Shown piece by piece: positions 44,894 through 56,800 of a DNA stretch of 64,000 nt. The position numbers and the translations under genes are program-made. This stretch comes from Cerioporus squamosus (taxonomy: Eukaryota; Basidiomycota; Agaricomycetes; Polyporales; Polyporaceae), in the NCBI GenBank assembly GCA_022592435.1, contig JABYQS010000001.1, forward strand, positions 372,001 through 436,000, read 5' to 3'. Within the stretch, counting starts at the first letter, position 1; each line of letters begins with the position of its first letter. The notes below the pieces were generated by a model. The model saw nothing but the letters and a program-made list of their open reading frames with translations. It was not told where the DNA came from and made no database searches.

Positions 44894-45598
44894 CTAGGTA
44901 TGATCTGGTCGGTAATCGCTTTGCCTTCTACGGCTAAGAAACAAGGAGCCGAGGAACCTGTATTGACGGCGACGGTGAGTCTTCGAGTGAAAGCGGAAGT
45001 TACGGGGACAGGAGACGCACCTATTGGTGTCCTCGTAGCGTTCTGTCACACGTTGGACCTCAACGTGATCCACCGCAGAAGCATCCTTCGATGGGATCGA
45101 TATCGTGAATGAGGATGTGTGCTTGGTCGATTCGTAAGAAGGTACGGGGAGCGGGCCATATTCCGGAACCATCGGAGGGAGCTTGCTGGGGGAGGAAAGG
45201 GGGTGTTCAAGCTCGGGGTGGTTTCGAGGATGGTTGTGGGCGATGGAGATATGTTCGGGTGGCGACAAAGAGGAGAACAGCACGCGATGCCGCTGTTCTG
45301 CGTGTAGGTCGTGTAGGAGGGTATTGGCATGCTTGTACGCGCCTGCCTGCTGAAGCCGTTGCGCCTGCGAGGAGGGCGCCAACGGACGGTCAAGGTACTC
45401 GTCGTTCTCCACATCCTCCTCTCCGTCGCTATCCCCAGGCCTCCACGGTGCCTTGCCCTTGTCCGTCGAATACGGGTGTTGTGGGGCCAGTTGCCTCCTG
45501 CGCTTCGCCACCCTCTCCTCAAACGTATCGATCGCGGGGTCCGCGGCTGGGTATGCGTCCGGGACGAAGGACGGACTCGACCTTTGACGCTTGAGCAT
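44894..45598 (-). CDS. Conserved fungal protein of unknown function, Arg-rich and nuclear-like
   Basis: The ATG at 45598 gives MLKRQRSSPSFVPDAYPAAD. A bipartite-like basic stretch ERVAKRRRQLAPQHP is a likely nuclear signal. The middle is acidic then Pro/Ser rich. The end reads RYEDTNRFLGSLFLSRRRQ after splicing. The 63-nt segment before it (GTGCGT...ACAG) is a good intron and, being a multiple of three, also leaves the frame open if retained. I recall the LGSLFLSRRR-type ending in other basidiomycetes, but no function. About 210 residues; 311 nt head-to-head from WDR70. Confidence 0.6.
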   Translation of the reverse strand: MLKRQRSSPSFVPDAYPAADPAIDTFEERVAKRRRQLAPQHPYSTDKGKAPWRPGDSDGEEDVENDEYLDRPLAPSSQAQRLQQAGAYKHANTLLHDLHAEQRHRVLFSSLSPPEHISIAHNHPRNHPELEHPLSSPSKLPPMVPEYGPLPVPSYESTKHTSSFTISIPSKDASAVDHVEVQRVTERYEDTNRCVSCPRNFRFHSKTHRRRQYRFLGSLFLSRRRQSDYRPDHT

Positions 45599-45909
45599 GC
45601 TGAAAGCAAAAACGCAGCAATGAGGAGTTTGGAGATAGATGGTCGATGCAAGTGATGTGGTTGCGAACCACCGTGGCTGTTGGCCTGAAGAACGAGAGCG
45701 CTAGAGTAGCGCTCTCAAATGAGGCGCGTTTTGCGCGTCTCGGTAAAACGCGACACACGTAAGCGCGTAAGCGCCCAGTATCCCACCAGTGGCATGCAGC
45801 ACAACCGCAGGTGAACTTGAACAAGTCGACTTCAACTTCATCTCCATCCTTGTCTTCACTGTCGCTCTCGGTCCATCAGGCTTCTTGCGCATACTGTTCT
45901 TCTGTAAGA
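45599..45909. promoter_or_regulatory. Divergent promoter region
   Basis: 311 nt shared by two head-to-head genes. No clear TATA box or repeat; role inferred from position. Confidence 0.4.
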
Positions 45910-48660
45910 ATGGCCGACATGGACGTGTTTGCTGCCATGGGCATAGCTGGATTCGGCAAGAAAGCGAAACAGCGCCAACTGGATCCCAAGCGGTTTGAGA
46001 GAAACAAGAGAGGTGACACGGTAAGCGCATCCGTGTCGTATGTCATGGACGCAGTCGTTGAACTGTATGTATAGGGAGCCCTCGCATCCTCTGCCGGTGC
46101 ACAAGTTAGGTCAGAGGATGATCCTCGTCCTGGCCCCAGTTCTTCCTCAGCCACTCCACAACCCCGGCCAGAAGAACCAGAGTTCGACCCGGACGAGGTT
46201 GGTCCCCCGCCTCCGCCACAAGGCAACGGTCAGGACGAATTGGAGGGGGAGCCCGAGTTTGATGCGTCCGAAGACGAATCCGAGGAGGCACAGTTTCCCA
46301 TCTCGCACGAGCTCCTCCTCAAGGACCACACGAAGGTCGTCTCTGCGCTGACCATGGACCCGTCCGGTGCACGCGTGCTGTCCGGTTCGCACGACTATGA
46401 CTGCAAGCTGTGGGACTTTGGTGGAATGGACTGGAGGTGTAAGCCGTTCAAGACTTGGGAACCTGCCGGCTCTTACTATGTGCGCGTCCCTTCTAGCTCG
46501 TCTCGTCCGGATGCGAGGTTAATATCCGCGCTGTGGCAATTGACAGATACACGACCTCAAGTACTCGAATGATGGGCAGCAGTTCCTCGTCGTCTCAGGG
46601 ACGACGCAGGCGAAGCTGTATGACAGGGACGGGGAAGAGCTGTACGTCGCTTCCTATGTGTTCACGAGCGGACAGTCTGACCTGACTGGCAGGGCCACTT
46701 TCGTCAAGGGCGACCAGTACATTCGTGACATGAAAAACACAGCGTACGTCCTACGGTTTCTGTGCGTTATCACACATGCTTATTCAGGCCATTGTGCCCG
46801 ACGTTTAGCGGACATGTCGCGGAACTGACCGCCTGCGCATGGCATCCGAAAGATCCCAAACATTCATCACAAGCTCGCTTGACTCTACGATACGGTACGC
46901 TTTCCCGCCTCCGACCTGCACCGGTAAACTTACGTAAAGTGCAGGATATGGGACGTGGAGAACAAGCGGAAGCAGAAGACTGTGATTGTTGTCAAATCCA
47001 AAGAGAGGGGCGCGAGGACTAAAGTGAACGCCTGTGCGTACTCTCCCGACGGGAGTCTGATTGGCGGTGGTACGTGGCGCACTCTCCGAAGCTCGATTCA
47101 AATATCTCTAATCGCATCCTCATAGCTTGCATGGATGGCGCCTTACATATGTGGCAGACAAAGTCCAACTTTGTCCGGCCGAGTATGACCATCGAGGGCG
47201 CGCATACGAAGGGTTCTGAGACAGGATCCTTGGTCTTTTCGGTCGACGGTCAGACTGTCCTTACCCGTGGAGGTGACGATACGGTCAAACGTAAATTCTT
47301 CACGGATCGCGTCGGTCAGTTCTTGCGGCTGACATCAATGCCCAGTCTGGGATTTGCGGTCCTTCAAGAAGCCTCTCCTTGTCCGGACAGGGCTTGCAAC
47401 GCTATATCCGGGTACGAATGCCATCTTCAGCCCAGACAACAAGTACATTGTCACTGGGGCAAGTGCAATTTCGAAAGCAGGCAAGGGGCATTTGCTCTTC
47501 ATGAGAAAGGACACGCTGGAGACAGTGAAGGATCTCGAGGTCGACTCTACTCCTGTCAAGGTGTATTGGCACTCAAAGATAAACCAGGTACGGCGAGCTC
47601 GCGCTCAAGTTTTCTTTGCGTCTTCTTGTAGCTCATCATGCAATGCAGATTGTCACCGGCCTTTCCAGCGGCCAGATCTGCGTACTTTACTCGCCGGATA
47701 TGTCCGTCAACGGCGCGAAACTCCTCCTCAACAAAGGGCCACCAAGGAAGGCCACTATTGAGGACATGTCGGACGCTGTTGCTGCGCCGACCATCATCAC
47801 GCCTCATGCGCTTCCCATGTTCCGGGATAGCGAGGTTGGTCGCAGTACAAAGCGGAAACGAGAGAAGGAACGCATGGACCCACGCAAGAGCCGGAGGCCA
47901 GAGCTCCCGGTCACTGGTCCTGGTCGCGGCGGTCGTGTGGGTGCAAGCGCAACGCAGCACGTTGTGCAGAACCTGGTCCGCGACACAACAAGAGACGAAG
48001 ACGTGCGTATTGTGGTCTTTCTCGGTGCACTTCTCCCTTTGTCTTCAGCGTCAGCACTAACATCACACGCTGCTCCCATCGCTGACATCAGTTGTTATCC
48101 TTCATCTATCTGTACAATCGTGCTGTGGGCAGGTGCACCTGGGATGCCTGGACGTGCTTCGCCGATGCGTTCGAGCTCTCGCTCGTCGCGTAAGACAGCG
48201 AGGGGAGCAGCGGATGGGGATGCTAGAAGGATCCAATCAGAGCGGGTTTGGCGGTTGCCGTTGTGACACGCTGAACGCGCGTTGCCGACCGGAACAGACC
48301 CGGTGTCTGAATGTGGTCCAGTCTCCCGTGTCTACTGCCTTCGCATCTTTCTCTCCCCCACGATGTCCTGGTCCCAGGCTAGCAGCTCGAGTGCGAGATG
48401 TGCTGACGACTATTCTTTCTTCAGCCTCGCGAGGCCTTGCTCAAGCTGGCCGCGACAGCCGACGAGAACCCGGTCTGGACTGCAGGTAAGTCCGCCAAAA
48501 TTTTAACCCTGATGGGCGGGCGCTGTTTGCGCTTGTTTGCGTTCGGGCTGTGATTGCTGACGTGTGAACTCAAATTTCGAACTCAGCTTGGCGCGCAAAC
48601 CAGCCAAAGCCCGTCTTCGCTGCCGTCGAGGACGGCGACAAGGACGACAAGAAAGATTAG
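45910..48660 (+). CDS. WD40 protein WDR70 homologue
   Basis: Homologue of animal WDR70 and fission yeast Wdr70, linked to histone H2B ubiquitylation and DNA end resection. The ATG at 45910 gives MADMDVFAAMGIAGFGKKAK, a start typical of this family. An acidic Pro-rich linker follows, then the WD40 propeller: HTKVVSALTMDPSGARVLSG, YDCKLWDFGGMDW, HVAELTACAWHPKDPKTFIT, SSLDSTIRIWDVENK, KVNACAYSPDGSLIGGACMD, and SLVFSVDGQTVLTRGGDDTV. The Lys/Arg-rich tail (STKRKREKERMDPRKSRRPE) leads to a conserved end PREALLKLAATADENPVWTA. About twelve exons. The intron 48003-48424 is 422 nt, six times the others; no C/D or H/ACA snoRNA boxes stood out there. Confidence 0.88.
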
Positions 48661-48898
48661 GGCGATGGTGGGGTCGATGACGGGGTCGTGGGCGACGAGA
48701 TGGGCATGGCGGGCACGGAGGACGGGAGGAAAACGGGATAGGGAGGAAAGTGAGCACGCAGGAGATCGAACCTTATTTCGTTCCGTGTATAAAGACCTCT
48801 AGCCCAACTTCGGATCTCCTGTCCCCCCAAATCTCACCTGCTCCCTTTGCCCCCCGTCACTCTTGCGTGACTGTCACGCGCCTCCCCGGCCATATACG

Positions 48899-51574
48899 AT
48901 GCACGACGCGCTCTCCACAAACCTCAACGGCGTCCACCTTGACTCGGTCTCCGCCCCTGACTCCCCTGCTGTCGATTCTGTGGCCACGCCCGTCAACCAC
49001 ACCCTCGTCCCCGAAATCAAGATAGACGTCGACTACCCCGAGCAGGAGAGTGACGCGCGACACGAACCCGCGCCCATCAAGTTGGACAAGTTGGAGAATG
49101 CGTCGGTGGTCCCGCAGGTCAGCACCCCTGCAGATCCTGGTACGTGTCAGACGATGTACTACGCGTCTTCGCGTGTTTATGCGACGCAGAGTCTATCCCT
49201 ATCGCGCCTCCCCATGGCACCCCCCCTCCACCGCCGGGCGAGCTGCTCGAGGACGTGAAGATGGCTGAAGAGCCCGCACCCGCGCCCGCCACAAATGGGG
49301 ACGTGGAGATGTCGGAAACGAGTGGCCAGGCGAACGGTCTTCCTAACGGACAAACGCACGACTCGCCCGTTGCCACACCGGTCTCCCCCTCGCTACCTGC
49401 TGCTGTATCTTCGAGTGAAACCGCTGTCGACTCCCATGATGCGTCGTCACCATACGCTAATAATACCAATGCTAATAACGATGATGATGACCATGATAAG
49501 CCCCCTCCGGCTAAGAGAGCCAGGAAGTATTCGGATGCGGACAAGGCGTCCCTAGCGAATGTAAGCACCCCATCCTTCCTGTGCGCCGTTATGGGCGTAC
49601 TAATCCCTTCCCATTGCGTTCTGAAGACGGGTACTCCACCTCCAGCCTCTGCGTCTCCACCGCCGACGAATGGCACCCTCGCTTCGGAGTACACTGGCCC
49701 TACGACTCTCTCGATCGCACAGTGGCGGTTCTGTACGTCGACTGTCCGTACGCTCAAGAAGATGAAGGACGCGGGCCCCTTCCTTAACCCTGTCGACCCC
49801 GTCGCTCTTGGCATCCCTCACTATCCTTCCATCATCAAGCGTCCCATGGACTTCTCCACCATCGAGCGCAAGCTCAGCGCCTCCAACCCGTCGAAGCCTG
49901 ATTCCAATACCGCCAACCCCCGCTACCACACCGCTGAACAAGTAGTGCAAGATATTCGCCTCATCTTCAGCAACTGTGTCACGTTCAACGGGCCGGACCA
50001 CCCTGTCACGCAAATGGGCAAACGGGTAGAGGCCGTCTTCGACAAGCAGGTCAAGCAGATGCCCGCGGCGGAAGAGGTATGTAGTAGATCAAACATCCGC
50101 TTATGTATTGAGTTAACGCAGCGCAGCCTAAGGCTATTGCGCCTAAAAAGGTTGCTTCCCCTGCGCCTCCACCACCTGCACCTGCGAAGAAGACCGCCCG
50201 ACGTCCATCCGCGACGAACGTTCCTGTCATCAGGCGTAACGACGACGTGGGCAGGCCCAAACGTGAGATCCATCCTCCCGCTCCCAAAGACCTTCCATAC
50301 AGCGAGGCGCCACGCAAACCGCGTAAAGCGAAGGCACCGAAGGATGCGATCGTCGCAGAGCAGTTGAAGTATTGCGAAAAGGTTTGGAAGGACCTGCATC
50401 AGAAGCAGCATTACAACATCGCACATCCCTTCTATGAGCCCGTTGGTATGTCTGGGTTACTACTCGTTGTGTGAAGACAGTACTAACTACCGGTACACAG
50501 ACCCGATCAAGATGGGGATCCCAGAATACCCGAGGATCATCAAGAAGCCTATGGACCTTGCGACAATGAAGAAGAAGTTGGACGCTGGCGAATACTACAG
50601 TGCTGAGAAGTTCCGCGACGACTTCAGGCTCATGATCAAGAACTGCCTAACGTTCAATCCGCCTGGCAACATAGTCCACGAAGCGGGCAAGTCGTTGCAG
50701 ATGCTCTTCGACGAGAAGTGGAAGAACTTGCCAGTCCGCCGCTCACACGACATCAGCGATGATGAGGAGGATGAGGAGGCGTACGAGTCCGACGACGAAC
50801 GTCACAGTGAGTTCCCTTTGCAATTTCTGTCCGGGGGTCTTTGTCTGATGATTGCCAGCAGGGGTCGAGGGCATGATCGCGCAGATGGAAAGCCAGATCG
50901 CAGACATGAAGAACAATCTCGCCGCCCTGAAGCGTAACGGCAAGGAGAAGCATAAGGAGAAGAAGGAGAAGCGCGAGAAACCCCCTCCTCCTGTCGCATC
51001 GACGTCGAAAGCTGCGCACAAGCCTTCCAAGGCGTCTGCTCCGCCGAAGGGCAAGAAGGGGAAGAAGCCTGTTACCGACGACGACGTCCTTACCTTCGAG
51101 CAGAAGAAGGATCTTAGCGACACCATCAGTAAGCTCGATGGCACCAAGCTTGAGAGGGTCATCCAAATCATCCATGAAGGCGTGCCCGAGATCCGCGACG
51201 TGCGTACACATGTTCGTCGGTGTTCATTGCATACTGACTCTTGAATATAGAGCACCGAGGAGATCGAGCTCGAGATCGACCAGCTACCAGCAGCTGTCTT
51301 GACGAAGCTTTACAACTTCGTTATCCGCCCTATGAAGCCACCTGTCAAACGTCCACGCACCGGCAAGGGTACAGGGACAGGCGGTTTGAAGCGGAAGAGC
51401 ATGGACGAGGACGTCGAGTCGAAGAAGATCCGTGCGCTCGAGGAGAAGTTGAAGTCGTTCGAGAACGGCGGTCGCGCATCAGGCGGTGGCAGCAACGGCG
51501 CTGCAGCTGCTGAGATGAGCGATCACTCCTCCGAGTCGAGCTCAGACGAGAGTTCGGCGAGCGACTCGGAGTAA
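48899..51574 (+). CDS. BDF1: BET-family double bromodomain protein (Bdf1/Brd4-like)
   Basis: Reader of acetylated histone H4 that recruits TFIID and chromatin factors. After a long Pro/Ala/Asp-rich N-terminus, bromodomain 1 runs from STVRTLKKMKDAGPFLNPVD to VFDKQVKQMP with the acetyl-lysine Asn in SNCVTFNG. A basic linker (KPRKAKAPKD) precedes bromodomain 2 (YCEKVWKDLHQKQHYNIAHP to LFDEKWKNLP) with Asn in KNCLTFNP. An acidic patch (DDEEDEEAYESDDE), a Lys-rich coil and the ET domain (DDDVLTFEQKKDLSDTISKL, VIQIIHEGVPEIRD) follow. The end is Ser/Asp rich. Nine or so exons. Two bromodomains plus ET is the full BET plan, so it is probably the sole Bdf1 of this genome. Confidence 0.95.
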
Positions 51575-51900
51575 TTCGCGGTTTCCTTCCCTTCTTCCGG
51601 ACTCGTACATACATCGACGTAATCTTCACCGTTGCTCACGTCTGTCATCCTTCCACTGCTCGGTGACCTCGTTGATTCAGGCGTCAGGCTATGTATTCCC
51701 CACTTCATCTCGCTTTCTTCACGTCAACTATACTCTTGTCATTGCGGTCCACGGCGTACATAAAATTACAGAAGTCGACTTGTAGCTAGTTAGTACCATA
51801 CGTTCATATTCCTTGTACATCCTTCCGGTTGGTGTGAATGTGTGAACAACACGGGATACGAACTCGGCAAGTAGATTGCCCATGAAGACAACACAGACAA
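51575..51900. other. Convergent 3' region
   Basis: 326 nt between convergent stops. No gene or repeat; it presumably holds both 3' UTRs. Confidence 0.45.
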
Positions 51901-53547
51901 TCAGCGGCGGCGACCCGGGGCACCTGCACGAAATTTCTGCCATCCGGAGCGTGAAGAGTCGTGACGGGCAGGCTCTGCAGGTGGCGGGCGCGGAGGGGCC
52001 GTAAGTTGGGCTGGAGGGATGGGTGGGCCATGCAGAGGACCCGATGATGACACCGGTTCCCAACCACCGGTGGCGGGCGGTCTGGCGGTAGTCCATCCCT
52101 GCCGATGATCATCGGACGGCGGTGAGGGAGGTGCAGCCACAGCTGGGGGTCTCGGAGGAGGCGGAGCTGTTGTAAGTTGTGGCGGCATGGGTGGCGGAGG
52201 GACGGGGTTGCTGGTCTCAAGGGATGTCCAACCCCCTGTCCTGAACGATGGAGCGGTTGAATAGTTCCCACGAGAACCGTCCGGCGTGTGTACTGTCTGA
52301 GCTGGTGGAGGAGGTGCTGAAGACGATGGAGGTGGAGGGGCGGAGACCGTTGCCCAGCCTCCTCCGCTGGAGGCAGATTGCGTTTCGCCCACAGCTGCCC
52401 AGCCTGACCGCTTCGGCGGTTCCGCAGGTGCAGCAGGAGTGTTCGCAGCAGTCGAGACAGTTGCCCATCCGCTCTTCTTGAATCCGCTCGTCTGTGGTTC
52501 GCCTGCACGGGCAGCGCCAACAGCAGGAGCGGGCGCAACAACGGCGCCAGGGGGCTTCGTCATCTTAACACCCGCAGCTTTTGCGATCTTGCGCAGCTCC
52601 TTCTCCTCGCGCTTGCGTTCCTTCTCCTTCCGCTTGTTGACCTCCTCTTCGGTATTCCTACTCGCACGCTGGGCAGCCTGCATGTCGCGAAAGCGGACCT
52701 TGTGGTGGTGCGCATACGAGTTCGTATGCTCGTCGTACTGAGCGACGTTCTGGAACTGCTTCTCGCATACCTCGCAGTAGAAGGGTCGGAGGACGCTCGA
52801 TATCTCCGATTGGACAGCAGCGCGACGTGCAACAGCATCCTAGGGGCGCACGAGGTGAGACTCTGTTAATGACAAGATGACACGGTAGCGCACCTCACGC
52901 TGCCTCCGTTGCTCCTCTGTCTCTTTCGTCTGCCTCTCCGAGTCCAATCCTCGGCGCGTAGACACGGTGGACTCGACTGCAGGAGTCTTTAGCACGATAG
53001 CAGGGAAAGCGGTGACTCACTCACTCATGCGGACATCTTGAGTTGCTTTGCCCAAACCGGTTAAGTCATTCTTCACATAGAATGGTACAGGGTCAACACG
53101 GCCTGGTGTCACTGTTAGCCAGGACTCGTAGTGGTATGTAGAGAAGCACACGCACCATCGCCTGACAACCCAAGAGGTGACCCCTCAACCCAACCCATCT
53201 TCGCAAGCATCGAGAACCCAACGTTCGTGCTTTGTATCTTGGTCTCTACGGTGATGACCTCCCGCGCTGGTCTCTGCTTGTAGTACTCGTCGTACTTGTC
53301 CACATCCATGGCATCGGGAGGAGGAGGAGAAGGGCTCCGGGAGACGAGAGAGACGTCGTCGTCGCTATCATCACCTCCTTCTGCTTCATCCTGTCTTGGT
53401 CGCTGAGGGAGGTTGGGAAGGGAAAGAAGCATGCAGAGTGTGTTCCGGGTGCGAAGAATGCACAACGAATACCTTCAACGATGGTGGCTCCGGCTCCGGG
53501 CGGTTGAGAGGGATGGCATTCCAACGGGCGATGGTCTCTGCAGACAT
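51901..53547 (-). CDS. G-patch and C2H2 zinc-finger protein (GPATCH8-like)
   Basis: Likely nuclear RNA-processing protein. The ATG at 53547 gives MSAETIARWNAIPLNRPEPE; exon 2 begins RPRQDEAEGGDDSDDDVSLV. The G-patch is NVGFSMLAKMGWVEGSPLGL, continuing through YVKNDLTGLGK. A C2H2 zinc finger comes next: FYCEVCEKQFQNVAQYDEH, HTNSYAHHHKVRF. A Lys/Glu-rich coil (EEEVNKRKEKERKREEKELR) leads to a long Pro/Ala/Ser/Gly-rich disordered C-terminus with repeated SGWATV and GGWATVS motifs. G-patch plus single C2H2 matches GPATCH8/ZOC-type proteins, which activate DEAH helicases; which helicase here is unknown. Five exons. Confidence 0.85.
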
Positions 53548-53818
53548 CTCTGATACTTTAGAAGGTATTTGTGTATGCAAGAACAAGGAGAGGTATGCGA
53601 GGCGAGAGCAGTCGGTGATGTCGGTGACAACAGCAGCGAAAAGAGCCACCGCTGCAGCAGCCTCCCTTCTGGCGCCCGGACGCGGTTCCGATGGAGACAC
53701 GTGACTGAGACGCGGTACGTTCACGCGTCGCGTCTCCTGCGCGTCTCCCTACTCTCCCCGCTGCCACAACCACGCTCGCCCACGCCCCGTCCCTGGTCCC
53801 TGCCTCACCTCCCTTCCC

Positions 53819-56800
53819 ATGAGCTCCGATGAATACTTTGATGATGAGCTTGACTCTGCTTTCCTGAACGAAGTCGATGCCATCGAGGCGGCCCATGTCT
53901 CTGCGCCCGCTGCTGCGGCAAGTCGTCCTACCGTGGCCCAGAGCGCACCCAAGCTTCCCTCAAATCCTCCCTTCAAGCCAACAGAAACTACCAAGGCTGC
54001 TTATGCGGCTCACCCTAAGCCCCCGTTGGTGCGCGGGGCTACCCCTCCGGACGTCATCGAACTCCAGGACTCTTCCAGTGACTACGCTGAGTTCTTCGAC
54101 GATTTCCCCGATGATGCTGCTCTCGCGCGGCTAGACCAAGAAGTTGAACGGCAGATTGATGAGCATCATCGCAAGAAGGGCCACTCATATGGACAGCCCA
54201 TAGCAGGACCATCCAACTCGAATGGGCTTGTCCGCAGACCTTCCAGAGGTGCTCAGCTCAACCTCTTCGGGGAGGTCGCTCAAGAGTCCGATCCAGCGTC
54301 TAATGCGGGGGACTCGAACAGGCGGACGTTCCAACGGACTCGCTCGTCACTGAGGCAGATGCCGCTTCCGGGCCAAGCGAAGCGGACGAAGCAATGGGAC
54401 CGCACTGCCTATGCGAAGACGGGCTGGAGGAAACCTAAGGACAAAGACAAGGGGAAGGGACGGGCATCGGATGAAGAAGACGAGGAAGAGCATATCGAGT
54501 TCGAGCAATTTCCTGCGCCGCAGATACCTGTTGGGTGAGCTTGTCATTTCACGCTAGCTACCCCTCCATACTTACCACTGGCCTTTCCTCTAGTCCAGTA
54601 TGTTTCGTTGTCACTATCATCTCTCCTTGTATGGATCTCATTTATTTATGTAGGCACCACCTATGAAATTGAAGCCAGATAGGCTGGCGGCGAAGACTTG
54701 GATCTATCCTCTCAACAAACCGAAGCGCGACTACCAATATAACATAGTCAAGAATTGTCTGGTTGAAAATACTCTGGTCGCACTTCCGACGGGACTAGGG
54801 AAGACATTCATTGCCGGCGTGGTGATGCTCAATTGTGAGTGGGGAGCGTCACCGCATGAGTCTCCTTCACTGAAGATTGGTAGTCTACAATTGGTTCCCG
54901 CAGGGCAAGGTCGTCTTCGTTGCCCCTACGAAACCTCTCGTTGCTCAGCAGATCGACGCCTGTCATAAGACGTGCGGCATTCCGGGCAGCGCAGCCATTG
55001 AGCTAACGGGTAACGTTGCCAAGGCCAGGCGCATCGATGCGGTACGTTCATCGGGCTGCTGCTGCATATGCATATAGTCAACTTGCCAGACAGTGGAGAA
55101 CGAAGCGGGTGATCTACGCTACACCACAGACGTTACTAAACGATTTGATCAACGGACACGTCGACGCGCTTGATATCGTCTTGATCGTCATTGGTAGGGC
55201 ATTAGACACTTACACGCAGGACTTATAACTGAGTCAATAACTACAGACGAAGCTCATCGAGGAACGGGTGACTACGCATATGCACAAGTCGTTCGGTATA
55301 TGATGCAGCATAATCCGCACTTCCGCATCCTCGCGTTGACCGCCACCCCGGGAGGCAAGCCGGAAGTCGTCCAGGACATTGTGGACGCTCTCCACATATC
55401 CCATATCGAGATCCGTAGCGAGTCGGATTCGGACCTCAAGAAGTACTTGCACACGAAGCATGAACAAGAGCACTTTGTTCATATGACCGAGGATATCGCC
55501 GTGCTCAGGGACGCCTTGGCGGCGATGATGACGGTTAGTGTAGAGTTTCGTCTCTCGAATGCACAGCTATTCACACCTCTTCGATATAGCCTCTCATCCA
55601 AAAGGTACAGAGCGCCGGTTTCCTGAAGCACGGGAACGTGACCCCCACTATGCTGCACCCTTTTCGATGTACCGCTACAGTCCAGGAGATGCATAAGGCG
55701 AAGGCGCAGCAATGGGCTGTGTCCGCTGCCTCTCAACTCGGTTCACTCGCTCGGGCCATGGGATACTTGGTACGGCCTTGAGCTAAATTCTGGGGAAGAA
55801 CCTCACTGATGCACTTCATAGCTTGAGAACAGTATCGTCATGTGCCACGCTTACTTGAAGAGTATCGGCGATGCAACTGATAACAATAGCGGTAAGAAAG
55901 CGATCAGGAAGATGGACGCTTTCGGCAACCTCATGAAGAGATTTGAGGAACAAGCCGCGCGAGGTTTCTCGATGCACCCGAAGATGGACGTTCTTCGTAC
56001 CCTCCTGATCGACCATTTCGCCCGGGAATTGCCTGACGACGCTGAGGGGCCGAATGCGCAGCGTCGTCAGTCTCGTGCCATGGTGTTCGTTTCCTTCCGT
56101 GAGTGCGTCGAAGAGATCGTCGAGCTCCTGAGTAAGGAGTCTCCGATCATACGCCCGAAGGCCTTTATCGGCCAGGGCACGGACAAGCAGGGTAAGAAAG
56201 GGTATGCCCAGACGGAGCAGCTAAGGGTGCGTTGAATGCTCAGCGGGCCTCACTCCACACGTTGATGCGTGTTCTAGGTCATCGAGGATTTCAAGAGGGG
56301 TGTATACAATGTCCTTGTTTCGACTTCCATTGGTGAGGAGGGTCTAGACATCGGCGAAGTCGACCTCATCGTCTGTTATGACGCGCAGAAGACTCCTATT
56401 CGCATGGTGAGTGTCGAAAGATCCGCCGCCAGACACACGGTCTCACCATTTCCGTTAGCTGCAACGGATTGGACGTACAGGCCGCAAGGCCTCCGGCACC
56501 GTGCACATCCTGCTTGCGAAGGGTCGCGAGGAGCACAACTGGCAGAAGGCTCAGTCCAACTATGCTGAGGTCCAACACTTCATCGTCCGCGCCTCCGATC
56601 TCGAGGTCTATGGCGACGTCGACCGGATGATCCCAGAAGACATCGAGCCGGAGTGCGTCGAGATGGAGATGGAAATCGAGGAGTACGTGAGGGAGGACCG
56701 CACGTCCCGAAAAGGGTCCCTCGCCACCGGCAGCTCGCCGAAGCAGAAGAAGCGCAAGCGCGACGACAATCCCTCTCGTAACATCCCAGCTAGTGCTGCG

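Noticed and set aside
5632..45000. Operon-like or secondary-metabolite cluster
   Set aside because: No backbone enzyme (PKS, NRPS, terpene synthase), P450 or cluster regulator; genes are housekeeping and on mixed strands.
45067..45594. 161-codon plus-strand frame opposite the unknown 44.9-kb gene
   Set aside because: A shadow frame; the minus-strand reading has a better start, basic nuclear signal and conserved-looking end.
48003..48424. snoRNA in the long WDR70 intron
   Set aside because: No clear RTGATGA/CTGA pair or hinge-ACA arrangement found by eye.
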